The notes: a model not told the origin generated them from the sequence alone. Numbered from the stretch's first letter, positions 51,627 to 59,924 are shown. The stretch: DNA of 64,000 nucleotides from Bradyrhizobium iriomotense (GCF_018130765.1 NZ_JAFCJZ010000028.1:1-64000); one strand, 5' to 3'. Numbers and translations: made by a program.

Positions 51627-51636
51627 ATTGATCTCC

Positions 51637-52629
51637 CTATTCGGCGGCTTGCGCGGTCTGACGCTGCGCGCGCTTGGCGGCATAGGCGGCCGCCGCCTCG
51701 CGTACCCAGGCGCCCTCCTCATGGGCCTTGCGGCGCGCGGCCATGCGGTCGCGGTTGCAGGGGCCATTGCCGGCGAGCACCTGCTTGAACTCGGTCCAGT
51801 CGATCTCGCTGTAGCGCCAGTGTCCGTCGGCATCCTGAATCATGCCGGGATCGGGAATGGAGAGGCCGAGATATTGCGCCTGCGGCACGGTGGCATCGAC
51901 GAATTTCTGGCGCAGCTCGTCATTGGAGAAGCGCTTGATCTTCCACTTCGTCGAGGTGTCGCTGTGCTGGCTCGTGGAATCCGGCGGGCCGAACATCATC
52001 AGCACCGGCCACCACCAGCGATTCAGTGCGTCCTGCGCCATCGCCTTCTGCTCGTCCGAGCCGCGGCATAGCGTCACCATGATCTCGTAGCCCTGGCGCT
52101 GGTGGAAGGACTCCTCCTTGCAGACGCGGATCATCGCGCGGGCATAGGGCCCGTAGGAGCAACGGCACAGCGGGATCTGGTTCATGATCGCGGCGCCGTC
52201 GACCAGCCAGCCGATCGTGCCGATGTCAGCCCAGGTCAGCGTCGGATAGTTGAAGATCGAGGAATATTTGGCTTTGCCCGCGAGCATCGCGTCGACCAGC
52301 TCCTCGCGCGAGGAGCCGAGCGTCTCGGCGGCCGCGTAAAGATAGAGCCCGTGGCCGCACTCGTCCTGCACCTTGGCGAGCAGCGCCGCCTTGCGGCGCA
52401 AGGTTGGCGCGCGCGTGATCCAGTTGCCCTCGGGCAGCATGCCGACGATTTCGGAGTGCGCGTGCTGGGAGATCTGGCGGGTGAGCGTCTTGCGATAGGC
52501 CGCCGGCATCCAGTCGTTCGGCTCGATGCGCTCCTCGGCATCGATGCGGGCCTGGAACTGCGCAGCCTTGCCTGCATCCTCCAGACCGCGATCATCGGTC
52601 TCGGCCGTGTTCAGCGCCTGGGTGTACAT
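51637..52629 (-). CDS. paaA: Phenylacetyl-CoA epoxidase catalytic subunit PaaA
   Basis: 330 residues. It is the di-iron oxygenase subunit that forms the 1,2-epoxide of phenylacetyl-CoA. The ferritin-like iron motifs are present (AKVQDECGHGLYLYAAAETLG and CKEESFHQRQGYEIM, with ExxH ligands). The start ATG has a strong GGGAGGA ribosome-binding site. It heads paaABCDE, which continues to paaI and paaK. paaG, paaZ, paaJ, paaF and paaH are absent from this window. Confidence 0.96.
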   Translation of the reverse strand: MYTQALNTAETDDRGLEDAGKAAQFQARIDAEERIEPNDWMPAAYRKTLTRQISQHAHSEIVGMLPEGNWITRAPTLRRKAALLAKVQDECGHGLYLYAAAETLGSSREELVDAMLAGKAKYSSIFNYPTLTWADIGTIGWLVDGAAIMNQIPLCRCSYGPYARAMIRVCKEESFHQRQGYEIMVTLCRGSDEQKAMAQDALNRWWWPVLMMFGPPDSTSQHSDTSTKWKIKRFSNDELRQKFVDATVPQAQYLGLSIPDPGMIQDADGHWRYSEIDWTEFKQVLAGNGPCNRDRMAARRKAHEEGAWVREAAAAYAAKRAQRQTAQAAE

Positions 52630-52635
52630 GCGCGT

Positions 52636-52655
52636 CCTCCCGTTTTATTGGGAGG
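52636..52655 (-). promoter_or_regulatory. Hairpin overlapping the paaA ribosome-binding site
   Basis: On the minus strand CCTCCC (52650-52655) and GGGAGG (52636-52641) pair around an AATAAAAC loop. The 3' arm is the paaA Shine-Dalgarno. If transcription starts at or upstream of 52655, the site could be masked. Confidence 0.45.
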
Positions 52656-52656
52656 C

Positions 52657-52684
52657 AATATATAACAAAAATTACGTCATGCAA
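52657..52684 (-). promoter_or_regulatory. paaA: Probable sigma-70-type promoter of the paa operon
   Basis: Reading the minus strand, TTGCAT (52679-52684) and TATATT (52657-52662) are 16 bases apart. It sits between paaX and paaA, 28 bases upstream of the paaA start. A palindrome TCTGT-A-ACAGA (52691-52701) just upstream could be a PaaX site, though it does not match the E. coli consensus. Confidence 0.55.
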
Positions 52685-52705
52685 GATATTTCTGTAACAG
52701 ATAGA

Positions 52706-53572
52706 TCAGACCTCGAACCTCCTTTCCAGGAGTTTTCGCGCGGGCGGCAGTGCCCCCTTTTCATTGGTTCCATGACCGTCAAGCCATTGCTCCGACGAGG
52801 CGAGCAACGCGCGATAGATCTCGCCGCAGAGTTCGCGTGCCGCCCTGCCCGGCCAGTCCGCCGGCAACAGGCTCTGGGGCAGCAGCGGGTCGCGCAGCAC
52901 GACGCGGCGGTAGTGGTGGATCAGCAGGATGCGCGCGGTGAAGGCGTCGGCCTCGGACAGGTCCGTGCCGCGGCCGATCGCGGCGCGCAGCGGCTCGAAC
53001 GTCTTCATGAATTTCAGGTAGGCGTCCGCGGTGCGGTCCAGCGGCCAGCTCGCGCTGAGCAGACGTCGGCCACTGTCGTCCTCCGCAGAGACCTCGAGGC
53101 GGATCGCGCCGGCAGCCTCATCCGGCACCGGCACGCCTGACGGTGCGACCCAGACACCCGGCAGCGGGCTGCCGAAGCCGGCATTGCGCAGCGCCTCGCG
53201 CGAGGCGTCGCGGTCCTCGCCATTGCCGATCAGCAGCAGCTCGAAGCGCCCGGTCCAATCCGATGGCGGCGGATCGTAGATGTGGCGCGTCGCAGCCTCG
53301 AAGGTCTGACGGCCTTTTTCGGCAAGACGATAAAAGCTGTTGCGGCCGACTTTTTCGCGCGTCAGCCATCCGTCGGCAGCAAGGCGCGACATCGCGGTGC
53401 GCACCACACCGCTGTCGATATCAAGGCTTTCGAAGAATTCCAGCAGCGTGCCCAGCCACACCGAGCCGCCGCGCGGCACGATGGCGTCGCCAAACACGGT
53501 GATGACGATGGAGCCGGTGCGCGAGGGCTCGCGCTTGAGCTGGTCGATGATGCGGGAGAGCGGATGCGCCAT
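52706..53572 (-). CDS. paaX: Phenylacetate degradation repressor PaaX
   Basis: 288 residues from ATG 53572. The N-terminal winged helix (SIVITVFGDAIVPRGGSVWLGTLLEFFESLDIDSGVVRTAMSRLAADGWL) and the central and C-terminal PaaX domains (RIYDPP-like HIYDPPPSDWTGRFELLLIG, LIHHYRRVVLRDPLLPQSLLPADWPG) are complete. It binds phenylacetyl-CoA and represses the paa promoter in characterised systems. It lies directly upstream of paaA on the same strand. A longer in-frame reading was rejected because the conserved start is MAHPLSRIIDQ. Confidence 0.95.
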   Translation of the reverse strand: MAHPLSRIIDQLKREPSRTGSIVITVFGDAIVPRGGSVWLGTLLEFFESLDIDSGVVRTAMSRLAADGWLTREKVGRNSFYRLAEKGRQTFEAATRHIYDPPPSDWTGRFELLLIGNGEDRDASREALRNAGFGSPLPGVWVAPSGVPVPDEAAGAIRLEVSAEDDSGRRLLSASWPLDRTADAYLKFMKTFEPLRAAIGRGTDLSEADAFTARILLIHHYRRVVLRDPLLPQSLLPADWPGRAARELCGEIYRALLASSEQWLDGHGTNEKGALPPARKLLERRFEV

Positions 53573-53636
53573 GCGCGAGGCATAGCGCGTTTGGTGCGGG
53601 CACGACAATGGACGGGAGCGACGGCTCTTGCTCTCC

Positions 53637-53660
53637 CTCTCCCCGTTCTTACGGGGAGAG
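53637..53660. repeat. Short hairpin repeat CTCTCCCCGT
   Basis: Perfect 10-base arms CTCTCCCCGT and ACGGGGAGAG with a TCTT loop, just downstream of the hydrolase stop and upstream of paaX. It may end the hydrolase transcript, although the T-run is missing. Confidence 0.65.
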
Positions 53661-53670
53661 GCGAAGAAGA

Positions 53671-54441
53671 TCACCTGTGCGGATCGGGATAGGCCAGGCT
53701 GCGCCAGCCGCTGCGGTCGAAGGGTTGCCACTGGCCTTCCTTCTGCGCAAGCCGGTCGGCGACGGCGTAGACCGCGGCGGGATGATGGCCCATGCCGCAA
53801 TGGCTGCTCTCGATTTCGATGCTCTCGGTCTGCGCGCCCGTCTTCTCCATGCAGCCCTGCCAGGCGCAGACGCCGTCGGTGCGGCTGAAGATGGCGGTGG
53901 TCGGCACCGGAGGCGGGACGGCGAGCTCGCCGCCGAACTCCGGATCGACCTCGTCGGACTTCCGGCCGCTCGCCCATTCATAGACCCGCCAGGCATTGGT
54001 CGAACGGGGATCGCCGGCGAAGGGGCTGCCGAGCGTGATCACCTGACGCACGCGCTCGGGCATCATCTTGGCGAGCTGGCGCGCATAGAGACCGCCAAGG
54101 CTCCAGCCGACCAGGCTGATCTTGCGTCCGTGCTTGTCGCTGAGCTCTTCGACCAGATCGACCATCGCGTGCTGCACGCCTTCGCGCAGGCCGTAATTGC
54201 GGCCCTGGCGCCAGCCGCTCACCGTGTAGCCCTTGCCGGACAGGAACGTACGCAGCGCGCGCGTGGAGGCGTCGGAGGCCACGAGGCCCGGGAGCACCAG
54301 CACCGGGTGCCCATCGCCGCGCGGCGCGAGGCTCAGCAGCGGCAGTGCGCCGAGGAATGCGCCGAACTCGTGGATCGCGCGCCCTTCCAGAAACATCAGG
54401 GTACGGGACGGCGGACGCAGCGTCTGGGCAGTAGCGGTCAT
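53671..54441 (-). CDS. Alpha/beta hydrolase (serine esterase/lipase type)
   Basis: 256 residues from ATG 54441, with AGGGGAA 8 bases upstream. The nucleophile elbow is GWSLGG in ISLVGWSLGGLYARQLAKMMPERV; PVLVLPGLVASD supplies the oxyanion region and MGHHPAAVYAVADRL the likely His. No signal peptide is seen. The substrate is unknown. It faces the same way as paaX but is separated by a hairpin, so it is probably an independent gene. Confidence 0.88.
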   Translation of the reverse strand: MTATAQTLRPPSRTLMFLEGRAIHEFGAFLGALPLLSLAPRGDGHPVLVLPGLVASDASTRALRTFLSGKGYTVSGWRQGRNYGLREGVQHAMVDLVEELSDKHGRKISLVGWSLGGLYARQLAKMMPERVRQVITLGSPFAGDPRSTNAWRVYEWASGRKSDEVDPEFGGELAVPPPVPTTAIFSRTDGVCAWQGCMEKTGAQTESIEIESSHCGMGHHPAAVYAVADRLAQKEGQWQPFDRSGWRSLAYPDPHR

Positions 54442-54628
54442 CAACATTTCCCCTGAGAAGGCGCCGGCAGCGATGCCGGCAAATGGGCATGAATTCCAAT
54501 ACGCCGGCTTCTTGAACGTTCCGCAGCGCAACATGAATCAGCTAGGCGGCCGGTCCGCACATTCAAGCGGGAGAGATGCGAGGCGACAATAGGCCCGCGC
54601 GTTAATGCTAACGGCCGTGACGCAAAAG

Positions 54629-55915
54629 TCACAGCCATCGAAGCAGGAATTCTACGGAGTAGAGCGCGAGCCCGGCGAGCCCGCCAATCAACGACCCGTT
54701 GAAGCGGATGTATTGCAGGTCGCGCCCGATGTTGATTTCGATCAGCGAAATCAGCTGCGTCATATTCCACGCCTTGACCTGGTCGGAGATGAAGGTCGAG
54801 ACGCCGCTCTTCTGGTCCGCGACGAAGCTGCGCAGCACCGTCACCAGGCCCTTGTTGATCTCGCCCCGCAGCTCGGCATCGCCGGCGAGCGCCTCGCCTG
54901 CCGAGACGAACATGCCGGCCAGATGATGCTGCAGCACCTGCGTTTCGCCGCTCGCGCTACGCTCGATGAAGGAGCGCGCATTGGCCCAGACGGTGCGGGC
55001 GAGATCGGCAAGCTCCGGCCGCGCCAGCAGGTCGCGCTTCAAGCCGTCGATGCGGTCGATATAGGCCTGATCGGTACCGAGCCGGTCGACGAAGTTCAGC
55101 ACCATGCGGTCGAACTCGCCGCGGAACGGATGCCTGGGATCGCTGCGCACCTCGTTGAAGAATGCGGTGGCGGAGGCCACGATCTTGTTCACCAGAAACT
55201 TGTCGGCGCGATAGAGATTGAGCAAGGTCGGCAACTCCGCGCGCACCTTCTCGCGGATCATCGCCATTGTCTCTTTCTGGTTCAGGGTCTCGTGCATCAC
55301 GCGCAGGAGATCGTCGAACAGGATCTGGTGCCGCCCTTCCGCAACGAAGCCGCGCAGCGTGCCGGCCGCGAGCGGGGCTAGGTCGATCGCCTGAAGCTGC
55401 GAGGACATGCGGCGGATGATGAAGGTCATCAGGCCCGAGCTTTCCGTGGCGGACACCGCCTCCGGCAACAGACGCAGCGCGAAGCGCGCAAGGTCATCGC
55501 TGCGCTTGCGGTCGCGCAGCCAGTCGGCGACGAAGGAGCCGAAGTCGATCTCGTTCAGCTTGGCCTCGACGGGGCCGGCCTCGAGGAAATGCACCTGGAT
55601 GAACTCGCCGAGCTTGTCGGCGATGCGGGCCTGGTTGCTCTGGATGATCGCTGTGTGCGGGATCGGCAGTCCGAGCGGCCGCTTGAACAGCGCCACCACC
55701 GCATACCAGTCGGCGAGCCCGCCGATGGTCGCGGCTTCCGCGAAGGCTGCAATGAAGCCGAACACGGGATGCACTGGCAGCAGCCATTTCGCGACGATGA
55801 AGAGCAGAAGCGTCGAGGCCAGCACCAGCGTCGCCAGCGCTTTCACGCGGCGCAGCTCGGCCGCACGTTCGGCATCGCCGGGGGTGTCGAAGGAGAAGGT
55901 GGCGGGTGCGTTCAT
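54629..55915 (-). CDS. DUF445 family membrane protein
   Basis: 428 residues from ATG 55915. Two N-terminal hydrophobic helices (TLVLASTLLLFIVAKWLL and VFGFIAAFAEAATIGGLADWYAVVALF, about 29-75) carry the DUF445 signature ADWYAVVALFKRPLGLPIPHTAIIQSNQARIADKLGEF. A long helical, cytoplasmic or periplasmic middle follows, with a C-terminal hydrophobic helix (NGSLIGGLAGLALYSVEFLL). The function of the family is not established. It is a single gene. Confidence 0.88.
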   Translation of the reverse strand: MNAPATFSFDTPGDAERAAELRRVKALATLVLASTLLLFIVAKWLLPVHPVFGFIAAFAEAATIGGLADWYAVVALFKRPLGLPIPHTAIIQSNQARIADKLGEFIQVHFLEAGPVEAKLNEIDFGSFVADWLRDRKRSDDLARFALRLLPEAVSATESSGLMTFIIRRMSSQLQAIDLAPLAAGTLRGFVAEGRHQILFDDLLRVMHETLNQKETMAMIREKVRAELPTLLNLYRADKFLVNKIVASATAFFNEVRSDPRHPFRGEFDRMVLNFVDRLGTDQAYIDRIDGLKRDLLARPELADLARTVWANARSFIERSASGETQVLQHHLAGMFVSAGEALAGDAELRGEINKGLVTVLRSFVADQKSGVSTFISDQVKAWNMTQLISLIEINIGRDLQYIRFNGSLIGGLAGLALYSVEFLLRWL

Positions 55916-55932
55916 GACAGCGTCACAGTACT

Positions 55933-55974
55933 CGTCATTGCGAGCGAAGCGAAGCAATCCAGCTCGCAATGACG
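55933..55974. repeat. Palindromic repeat, CGTCATTGCGAG family
   Basis: Perfect 12-base arms CGTCATTGCGAG (55933-55944) and CTCGCAATGACG (55963-55974) flank CGAAGCGAAGCAATCCAG. This is a very common rhizobial intergenic unit. Confidence 0.8.
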
Positions 55975-55980
55975 GCCGCG

Positions 55981-56009
55981 AAAAAACAAAAGGCCCGCCG
56001 AAGCGGGCC
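55981..56009 (-). terminator. Rho-independent terminator of the phasin gene
   Basis: On the minus strand GGCCCGC (56003-56009) and GCGGGCC (55992-55998) form a stem with a TTCG loop, followed by TTTTGTTTTTT. It lies 30 bases after the phasin stop and is the strongest terminator in the window. Confidence 0.9.
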
Positions 56010-56039
56010 TCAAATTCAGTTGCTACTCAGGAGACCAAA

Positions 56040-56495
56040 TCAGGCGGTCTTGTTGTAGACCTTGGCAAAGTTGTCCTGAGCGGACTTCGCACCGTTGGCG
56101 GCGAGCTTGCCGAGATAGTCGGCGGTCGCCTTGGCGCGCGAGACGAACGCTTCGCCGCGGGCGCGGAGCATGCTCGACTGGATCTCGACGGCTTCGCTGA
56201 CCGACTTGGCGGACGCGAGCTTGTCGATGCCCGAGAAGAACGCCTCGGCGTCCTCGTAGATCGCCTGCTGGATGTTGCGGCTGATCTTGCCGGCTTCAGT
56301 GACGGACTCGGTCACCGCGTTCTCGACGGCGGCGGTCACGCGCTCGGAGCCAGCGAACACCTCGGCGGCACGGTCCTTGGCGGTGTTGGCAGTCTTCTTG
56401 ACGAATTCGCGAGCGGCCTCGGGAACTTCCAGGTTCTGGATGTTCTTGAAAGCGTCCTTGAAGCCCTCGAAAGCGGTGTTGGTTTCAGTGGTCAT
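56040..56495 (-). CDS. Phasin family protein
   Basis: 151 residues, almost entirely amphipathic helix and rich in Ala, Glu, Lys and Val. The phasin-like core is PEAAREFVKKTANTAKDRAAEVFAGSERVTAAVENAVTESVTEAG, ending with SAQDNFAKVYNKTA. Phasins coat PHA granules and control their number and size. Nearby PhaC supports this. It has its own strong terminator, which suggests high expression. Which of several phaP paralogues it is cannot be decided from sequence alone. Confidence 0.9.
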   Translation of the reverse strand: MTTETNTAFEGFKDAFKNIQNLEVPEAAREFVKKTANTAKDRAAEVFAGSERVTAAVENAVTESVTEAGKISRNIQQAIYEDAEAFFSGIDKLASAKSVSEAVEIQSSMLRARGEAFVSRAKATADYLGKLAANGAKSAQDNFAKVYNKTA

Positions 56496-56587
56496 GGGGT
56501 TCTCTCCATCCTCATTGGTTGAGCTATGGGCTCACCCCGTCCGCATTGGCCCGGGGCACGGCTTATATGCCACGGTTAATTGTGCGA

Positions 56588-56627
56588 TGCAATATTCGTA
56601 TTGCACTGCGATATCACGAAATCGTGA
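56588..56627. promoter_or_regulatory. Two palindromes upstream of the phasin gene
   Basis: TGCAATA-TTCG-TATTGCA (56588-56605) and TCACGA-AA-TCGTGA (56614-56627) lie about 95-130 bases upstream of the phasin start. The first is TGC-rich, like sites reported for PHA regulators (PhaR/AniA), so it may give granule-responsive control. A TATAAG box lies between it and the gene. Confidence 0.5.
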
Positions 56628-56695
56628 ACAGCCTTAACGGGAGGCATCCTGATGCCTCCTTGGCCAATTGGTTCGAGGATCGGGCCGATCCGGAC

Positions 56696-57289
56696 CTAGT
56701 GCTGGACGGCGCCCGGCAGCCCATAGGCCTCCATCTGGGCCTGGACCTGCGCGATGTTGTGGCCGAGCACGACGATGTCGTGGGTCTTGCCGTCGACGTC
56801 CCGGACATGGTCCCGCAGCAGGGCTTCGGCCTTGAAGCCGAGGCTCTCGAACAGGGCGATCGCCGCCTGCTGGTCGACGGTCATCTGAACCGAGAGCTTT
56901 TCCAGGCCCGCGCCGAGCGCAAGGGCGAAGGTTTCCTGCGACAGCGCCTTGCCCACGCCCTGGCCGCGGACGTCGGGCGACACCACCATGCGGATCTCGC
57001 CGACATGAGGCGACCAGGAGTGCGGATCGCGCACCAGCGTGCCACAGCCGACGACCTTGCCGTCCCTGACCGCGAGCAGGCTCGTGATCGCCCCCCGTTC
57101 GATCTCCTTGACCCAGGCGGAGAGCACCTTCGGCTCGCTGATGTTGCGAGGCAGGAACAACAAATCGTGGGTCGGCAGGCCCTTGCCGAAGGCGAGCACC
57201 GCGGCCTCGTCCGCGGGCGACATCAGGCGGATCTCGATATCGCCGGCGTCGGTCTTGACGTGACGCGGATAGGAACGCTGCTCGCTCAT
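56696..57289 (-). CDS. GNAT family N-acetyltransferase in the phaC operon
   Basis: 197 residues from ATG 57289, which overlaps the phaC TGA as ATGA, so it is coupled to PhaC translation. Acetyl-CoA-binding motif is DVRGQGVGKALSQETFALALGAG (motif A, about residues 111-133), followed by LSVQMTVDQQAAIALFESLGFKAEALLRDHV (motif B). The acceptor is unknown. A role linked to polyester synthesis, such as acyl-CoA or protein modification, is suggested only by the operon. Confidence 0.9.
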   Translation of the reverse strand: MSEQRSYPRHVKTDAGDIEIRLMSPADEAAVLAFGKGLPTHDLLFLPRNISEPKVLSAWVKEIERGAITSLLAVRDGKVVGCGTLVRDPHSWSPHVGEIRMVVSPDVRGQGVGKALSQETFALALGAGLEKLSVQMTVDQQAAIALFESLGFKAEALLRDHVRDVDGKTHDIVVLGHNIAQVQAQMEAYGLPGAVQH

Positions 57290-58368
57290 GTCGATCTCTT
57301 TCCCAGCCAGGAATCCAGTTTCGGCCACAGCCGTTTCACGGCGTTGGCGCCAGCGACCAGCGAGACGTGACCGCCCTTCAGCATCACCTCTTCCTTGTCT
57401 TCCGACCCGATCTTGGCGATCAGGTGCTTTGCGGCGTCATAGGGCACGATGTGGTCGTGCTCGGCGACCGCATGCAGGATCGGCACCTTGATGTTCTCGA
57501 GCTTCGCCTCGCGGCCACCGACCGACATGGTGTCGTTGAACAGCTTGTTGTCCCACATCAGGTCCTTGGTGATGGTGCGGAAGTACTCGCCGGCCAGCGG
57601 CAGCGTGTCGGTCGCCCAGCGGTCGAACATCCGGTACGACTTCACGAACTCGTCGTTCCAGATGTTTTCCCAGAGCTGGATCTGGCTCACCGTGCGCGAG
57701 GCCGGCCGCAGCATCTCGAACGAGGACAGGATCATCTCCGGCGGCACGTTGCCGACGCTGTCGACGAGCCGGTCGACGTCGAAATAGCGGCGGTCGGAGA
57801 AATTCGAGAACAGCTTCATCTCGCGGAAATCGATCGGTGTGGTGAAGCAGATCAGGTTCTTCATCGGCCCGTCCTTGTGGATCGAGCCGTAGAGCAGCGA
57901 CAGCACGCCGCCGAAGCAATAGCCGATGACGGAGACGTCCTGCTCGCCCGAATCCTGCTGCACGCGACGGACGCAATCCGGGATGAAGTCGAGGACATAG
58001 TCCTCCATCCGCAGGCTCTTCTCTTCCGGCCGCGGCGCGCTCCAGTCGAGCATGTACACGTCATAACCGCGCTTCAGCAGGAACTCGATGAAGCTCTGGC
58101 CGGGCACGAGGTCGAGGATGTAGCCGCGGTTGGTGGTCGCCATCACGATCAGCACCGGCACGCGGTAGATCTCGTCCGACATCGGCCGGTAGTGATACAG
58201 GCTCATCGTGCCGCGCGAATGCAGCACGTCCTTCGGCGTCGAGCCGAGCGAAGGGCCCGAGGTCGAAAAATATTCGACGCCCTTGATGCTGCGCTGGATG
58301 GCGCGCTGCACCTCGGACTGGATGCGTTCCGGGATGGACGCGAAATCAAGTCCCGCAGGTGCGTTCAT
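57286..58368 (-). CDS. phaC: Class III-type polyhydroxyalkanoate synthase PhaC
   Basis: 360 residues, the length of class III/IV PhaC and far shorter than class I. The lipase-like box IGYCFGG gives the nucleophile Cys151; Asp305 (AEHDH) and His334 (GGHVSL) complete a triad that lies within a few residues of the Allochromatium vinosum triad. It should polymerise (R)-3-hydroxyacyl-CoA. It overlaps the small upstream PhaE-like gene and the downstream GNAT gene by 4 bases each, making a tight three-gene unit. Confidence 0.93.
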   Translation of the reverse strand: MNAPAGLDFASIPERIQSEVQRAIQRSIKGVEYFSTSGPSLGSTPKDVLHSRGTMSLYHYRPMSDEIYRVPVLIVMATTNRGYILDLVPGQSFIEFLLKRGYDVYMLDWSAPRPEEKSLRMEDYVLDFIPDCVRRVQQDSGEQDVSVIGYCFGGVLSLLYGSIHKDGPMKNLICFTTPIDFREMKLFSNFSDRRYFDVDRLVDSVGNVPPEMILSSFEMLRPASRTVSQIQLWENIWNDEFVKSYRMFDRWATDTLPLAGEYFRTITKDLMWDNKLFNDTMSVGGREAKLENIKVPILHAVAEHDHIVPYDAAKHLIAKIGSEDKEEVMLKGGHVSLVAGANAVKRLWPKLDSWLGKRST

Positions 58369-58748
58369 GTCTGTCCTCCGTTTTCGGAGGGCGGACGCTT
58401 GGTGCGTGGCGGCCGCGGCGCAGCATCGAGGCTTTGCGAGATTCCGGAACCTGCCGCAATCTGGCTCAGCATCGACTTCATCTCACTGACCTGGGCCTCG
58501 ATGGACTGCAACCGTTCCGCAAGCCCTATCACCTGCTCGCGGCTCGGCAGATTCATCGCGACGAGATATTTCTCCATGAGCTCGCCGAGCTGCTTCTGAG
58601 CACCTGCAGCAACGCCGCCAGCCCGGTTCAGCGCTTGAGAAAACTCCGGCGACGACATGGCCTGGTTGGCGAAGGAGTTGAACCCCTTCTCCATCTCACC
58701 CATCATCTTCTGCCACATGGCGACCGGATCATTGGTCTTGTCGGTCAT
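58365..58748 (-). CDS. Short PhaE-like PHA synthase subunit
   Basis: 127 residues from ATG 58748 (AGGAGG 6 bases upstream). N-terminal aromatic segment DPVAMWQKMMGEMEKGFN, then a segment with NLPSREQVIGLAERLQSIEAQVSEM (about 66-90). That NLPSR plus heptad pattern is what marks the C-terminal part of PhaE, the partner of class III PhaC. At 127 residues it is far smaller than usual PhaE (about 40 kDa) and nearer, but still below, PhaR of class IV. It overlaps phaC by 4 bases. Activation of PhaC is inferred. Confidence 0.72.
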   Translation of the reverse strand: MTDKTNDPVAMWQKMMGEMEKGFNSFANQAMSSPEFSQALNRAGGVAAGAQKQLGELMEKYLVAMNLPSREQVIGLAERLQSIEAQVSEMKSMLSQIAAGSGISQSLDAAPRPPRTKRPPSENGGQT

Positions 58749-58909
58749 CGGCGTCCTCCTGGTATCGAGAGCTGCGATGCCCTTCTTTTTCGCCATACCA
58801 CACCGTTGCGCGGGGCCGGTCAACCGGCAAGCGGCGGGCGCATCGTCGCGCATGCGCTTCTTTGCGACAGCAAACCGTGCGATACAGCATCGATCAGCAG
58901 GAGGGACCC

Positions 58910-59824
58910 GTGACCGCCCATCAGCCGCCCCAGACCGTCCGCGCCAACGGCATCGACATCTGCTACGAGATTTTTGGCAACGACAATGCCGAGCCTCTGC
59001 TGCTGATCATGGGGCTCGGCGCGCAGATGATCCATTGGGACGACGCGTTCTGCGAGCAGCTCGCCACGCACGGCTTCCGGGTGATCCGCTTCGACAATCG
59101 CGACATCGGCAAGTCGAGCCATCTCACCGGCGGCAAGCGCCTGACGCCGCTCGAGCTGCTGAAGCTGCGCTTCCTCCGGATTCCCGTGGCCGCGTCCTAC
59201 AAGCTGATCGACATGGCCAAGGACACGGTCGGCCTGATGGACACGCTCGGCATCAAGTCGGCGCATCTGGTCGGCGCCTCCATGGGCGGCATGATCGCGC
59301 AGGAGATGACGCTGTCGTTTCCACAGCGTGTGCGCTCGCTGACCTCGATCATGTCGACCACGGGCAACCCGCGCATACCGCCGCCGACACGCGAGGCTGC
59401 GGCGATGCTGATGGCGCCGCCGCCGCGCAGCAAGGAGGAGTTCATGGTCCGCTTCGGCGAGACCTGGAAGGTGCTGCGCGCCGGATCGTTTCCGGAAGAG
59501 GAAGCGCTCGACCCTGACCGCGCCGAGCGCGTGTTCGCGCGCGGGCTCAATCCGGCCGGCGTCGGCCGGCAGCTCCGCGCCGTGCTTGCCTCCGGAAGCC
59601 GCAAGGAGCGGCTGCACGCCGTGACGACGCCGACGCTCGTCATTCACGGCACCGTCGATCCGCTGGTCCACCCCGAAGGCGGCAAGGACACCGCGGCGTC
59701 CATTCCGAACGCAAAGCTGTTGATGATCCCAGGCATGGGCCACGCGCTGCCGATATGCTTCTGGCCCGAGATCATCGGCGCCATCAACAAGCACGCGCAT
59801 GGCGCAGCAGTGCGGGCCGTATAG
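58910..59824 (+). CDS. Alpha/beta hydrolase
   Basis: 304 residues from GTG 58910, which has AGGAGGGA upstream; a TTG at 58862 is the weaker alternative. The fold is shown by LLLIMGLGAQMIHWDDAFC, the nucleophile elbow VGASMGGMIAQEM, the acid region VIHGTVDPLVHPEGG and the His in PGMGHALP. It belongs to the soluble esterase/dienelactone or haloperoxidase-like branch; substrate unknown. It is divergent from the PHA operon. No membrane helix or signal is seen. Confidence 0.9.
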   Translation: MTAHQPPQTVRANGIDICYEIFGNDNAEPLLLIMGLGAQMIHWDDAFCEQLATHGFRVIRFDNRDIGKSSHLTGGKRLTPLELLKLRFLRIPVAASYKLIDMAKDTVGLMDTLGIKSAHLVGASMGGMIAQEMTLSFPQRVRSLTSIMSTTGNPRIPPPTREAAAMLMAPPPRSKEEFMVRFGETWKVLRAGSFPEEEALDPDRAERVFARGLNPAGVGRQLRAVLASGSRKERLHAVTTPTLVIHGTVDPLVHPEGGKDTAASIPNAKLLMIPGMGHALPICFWPEIIGAINKHAHGAAVRAV

Positions 59825-59924
59825 ATCGGCGCAGGCGGTCTCTTCGCAGTGACCATGTGAGCTGCCGGTGACTGTCTTAACGGAAGCCGGCACGAAAGCT
59901 ATAGAGGCCTCCCTCGATCACAAA

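Noticed and set aside
52679..52701. Canonical E. coli PaaX operator
   Set aside because: The palindrome upstream of paaA does not match the described TGATTC-type box; reported only as a candidate.
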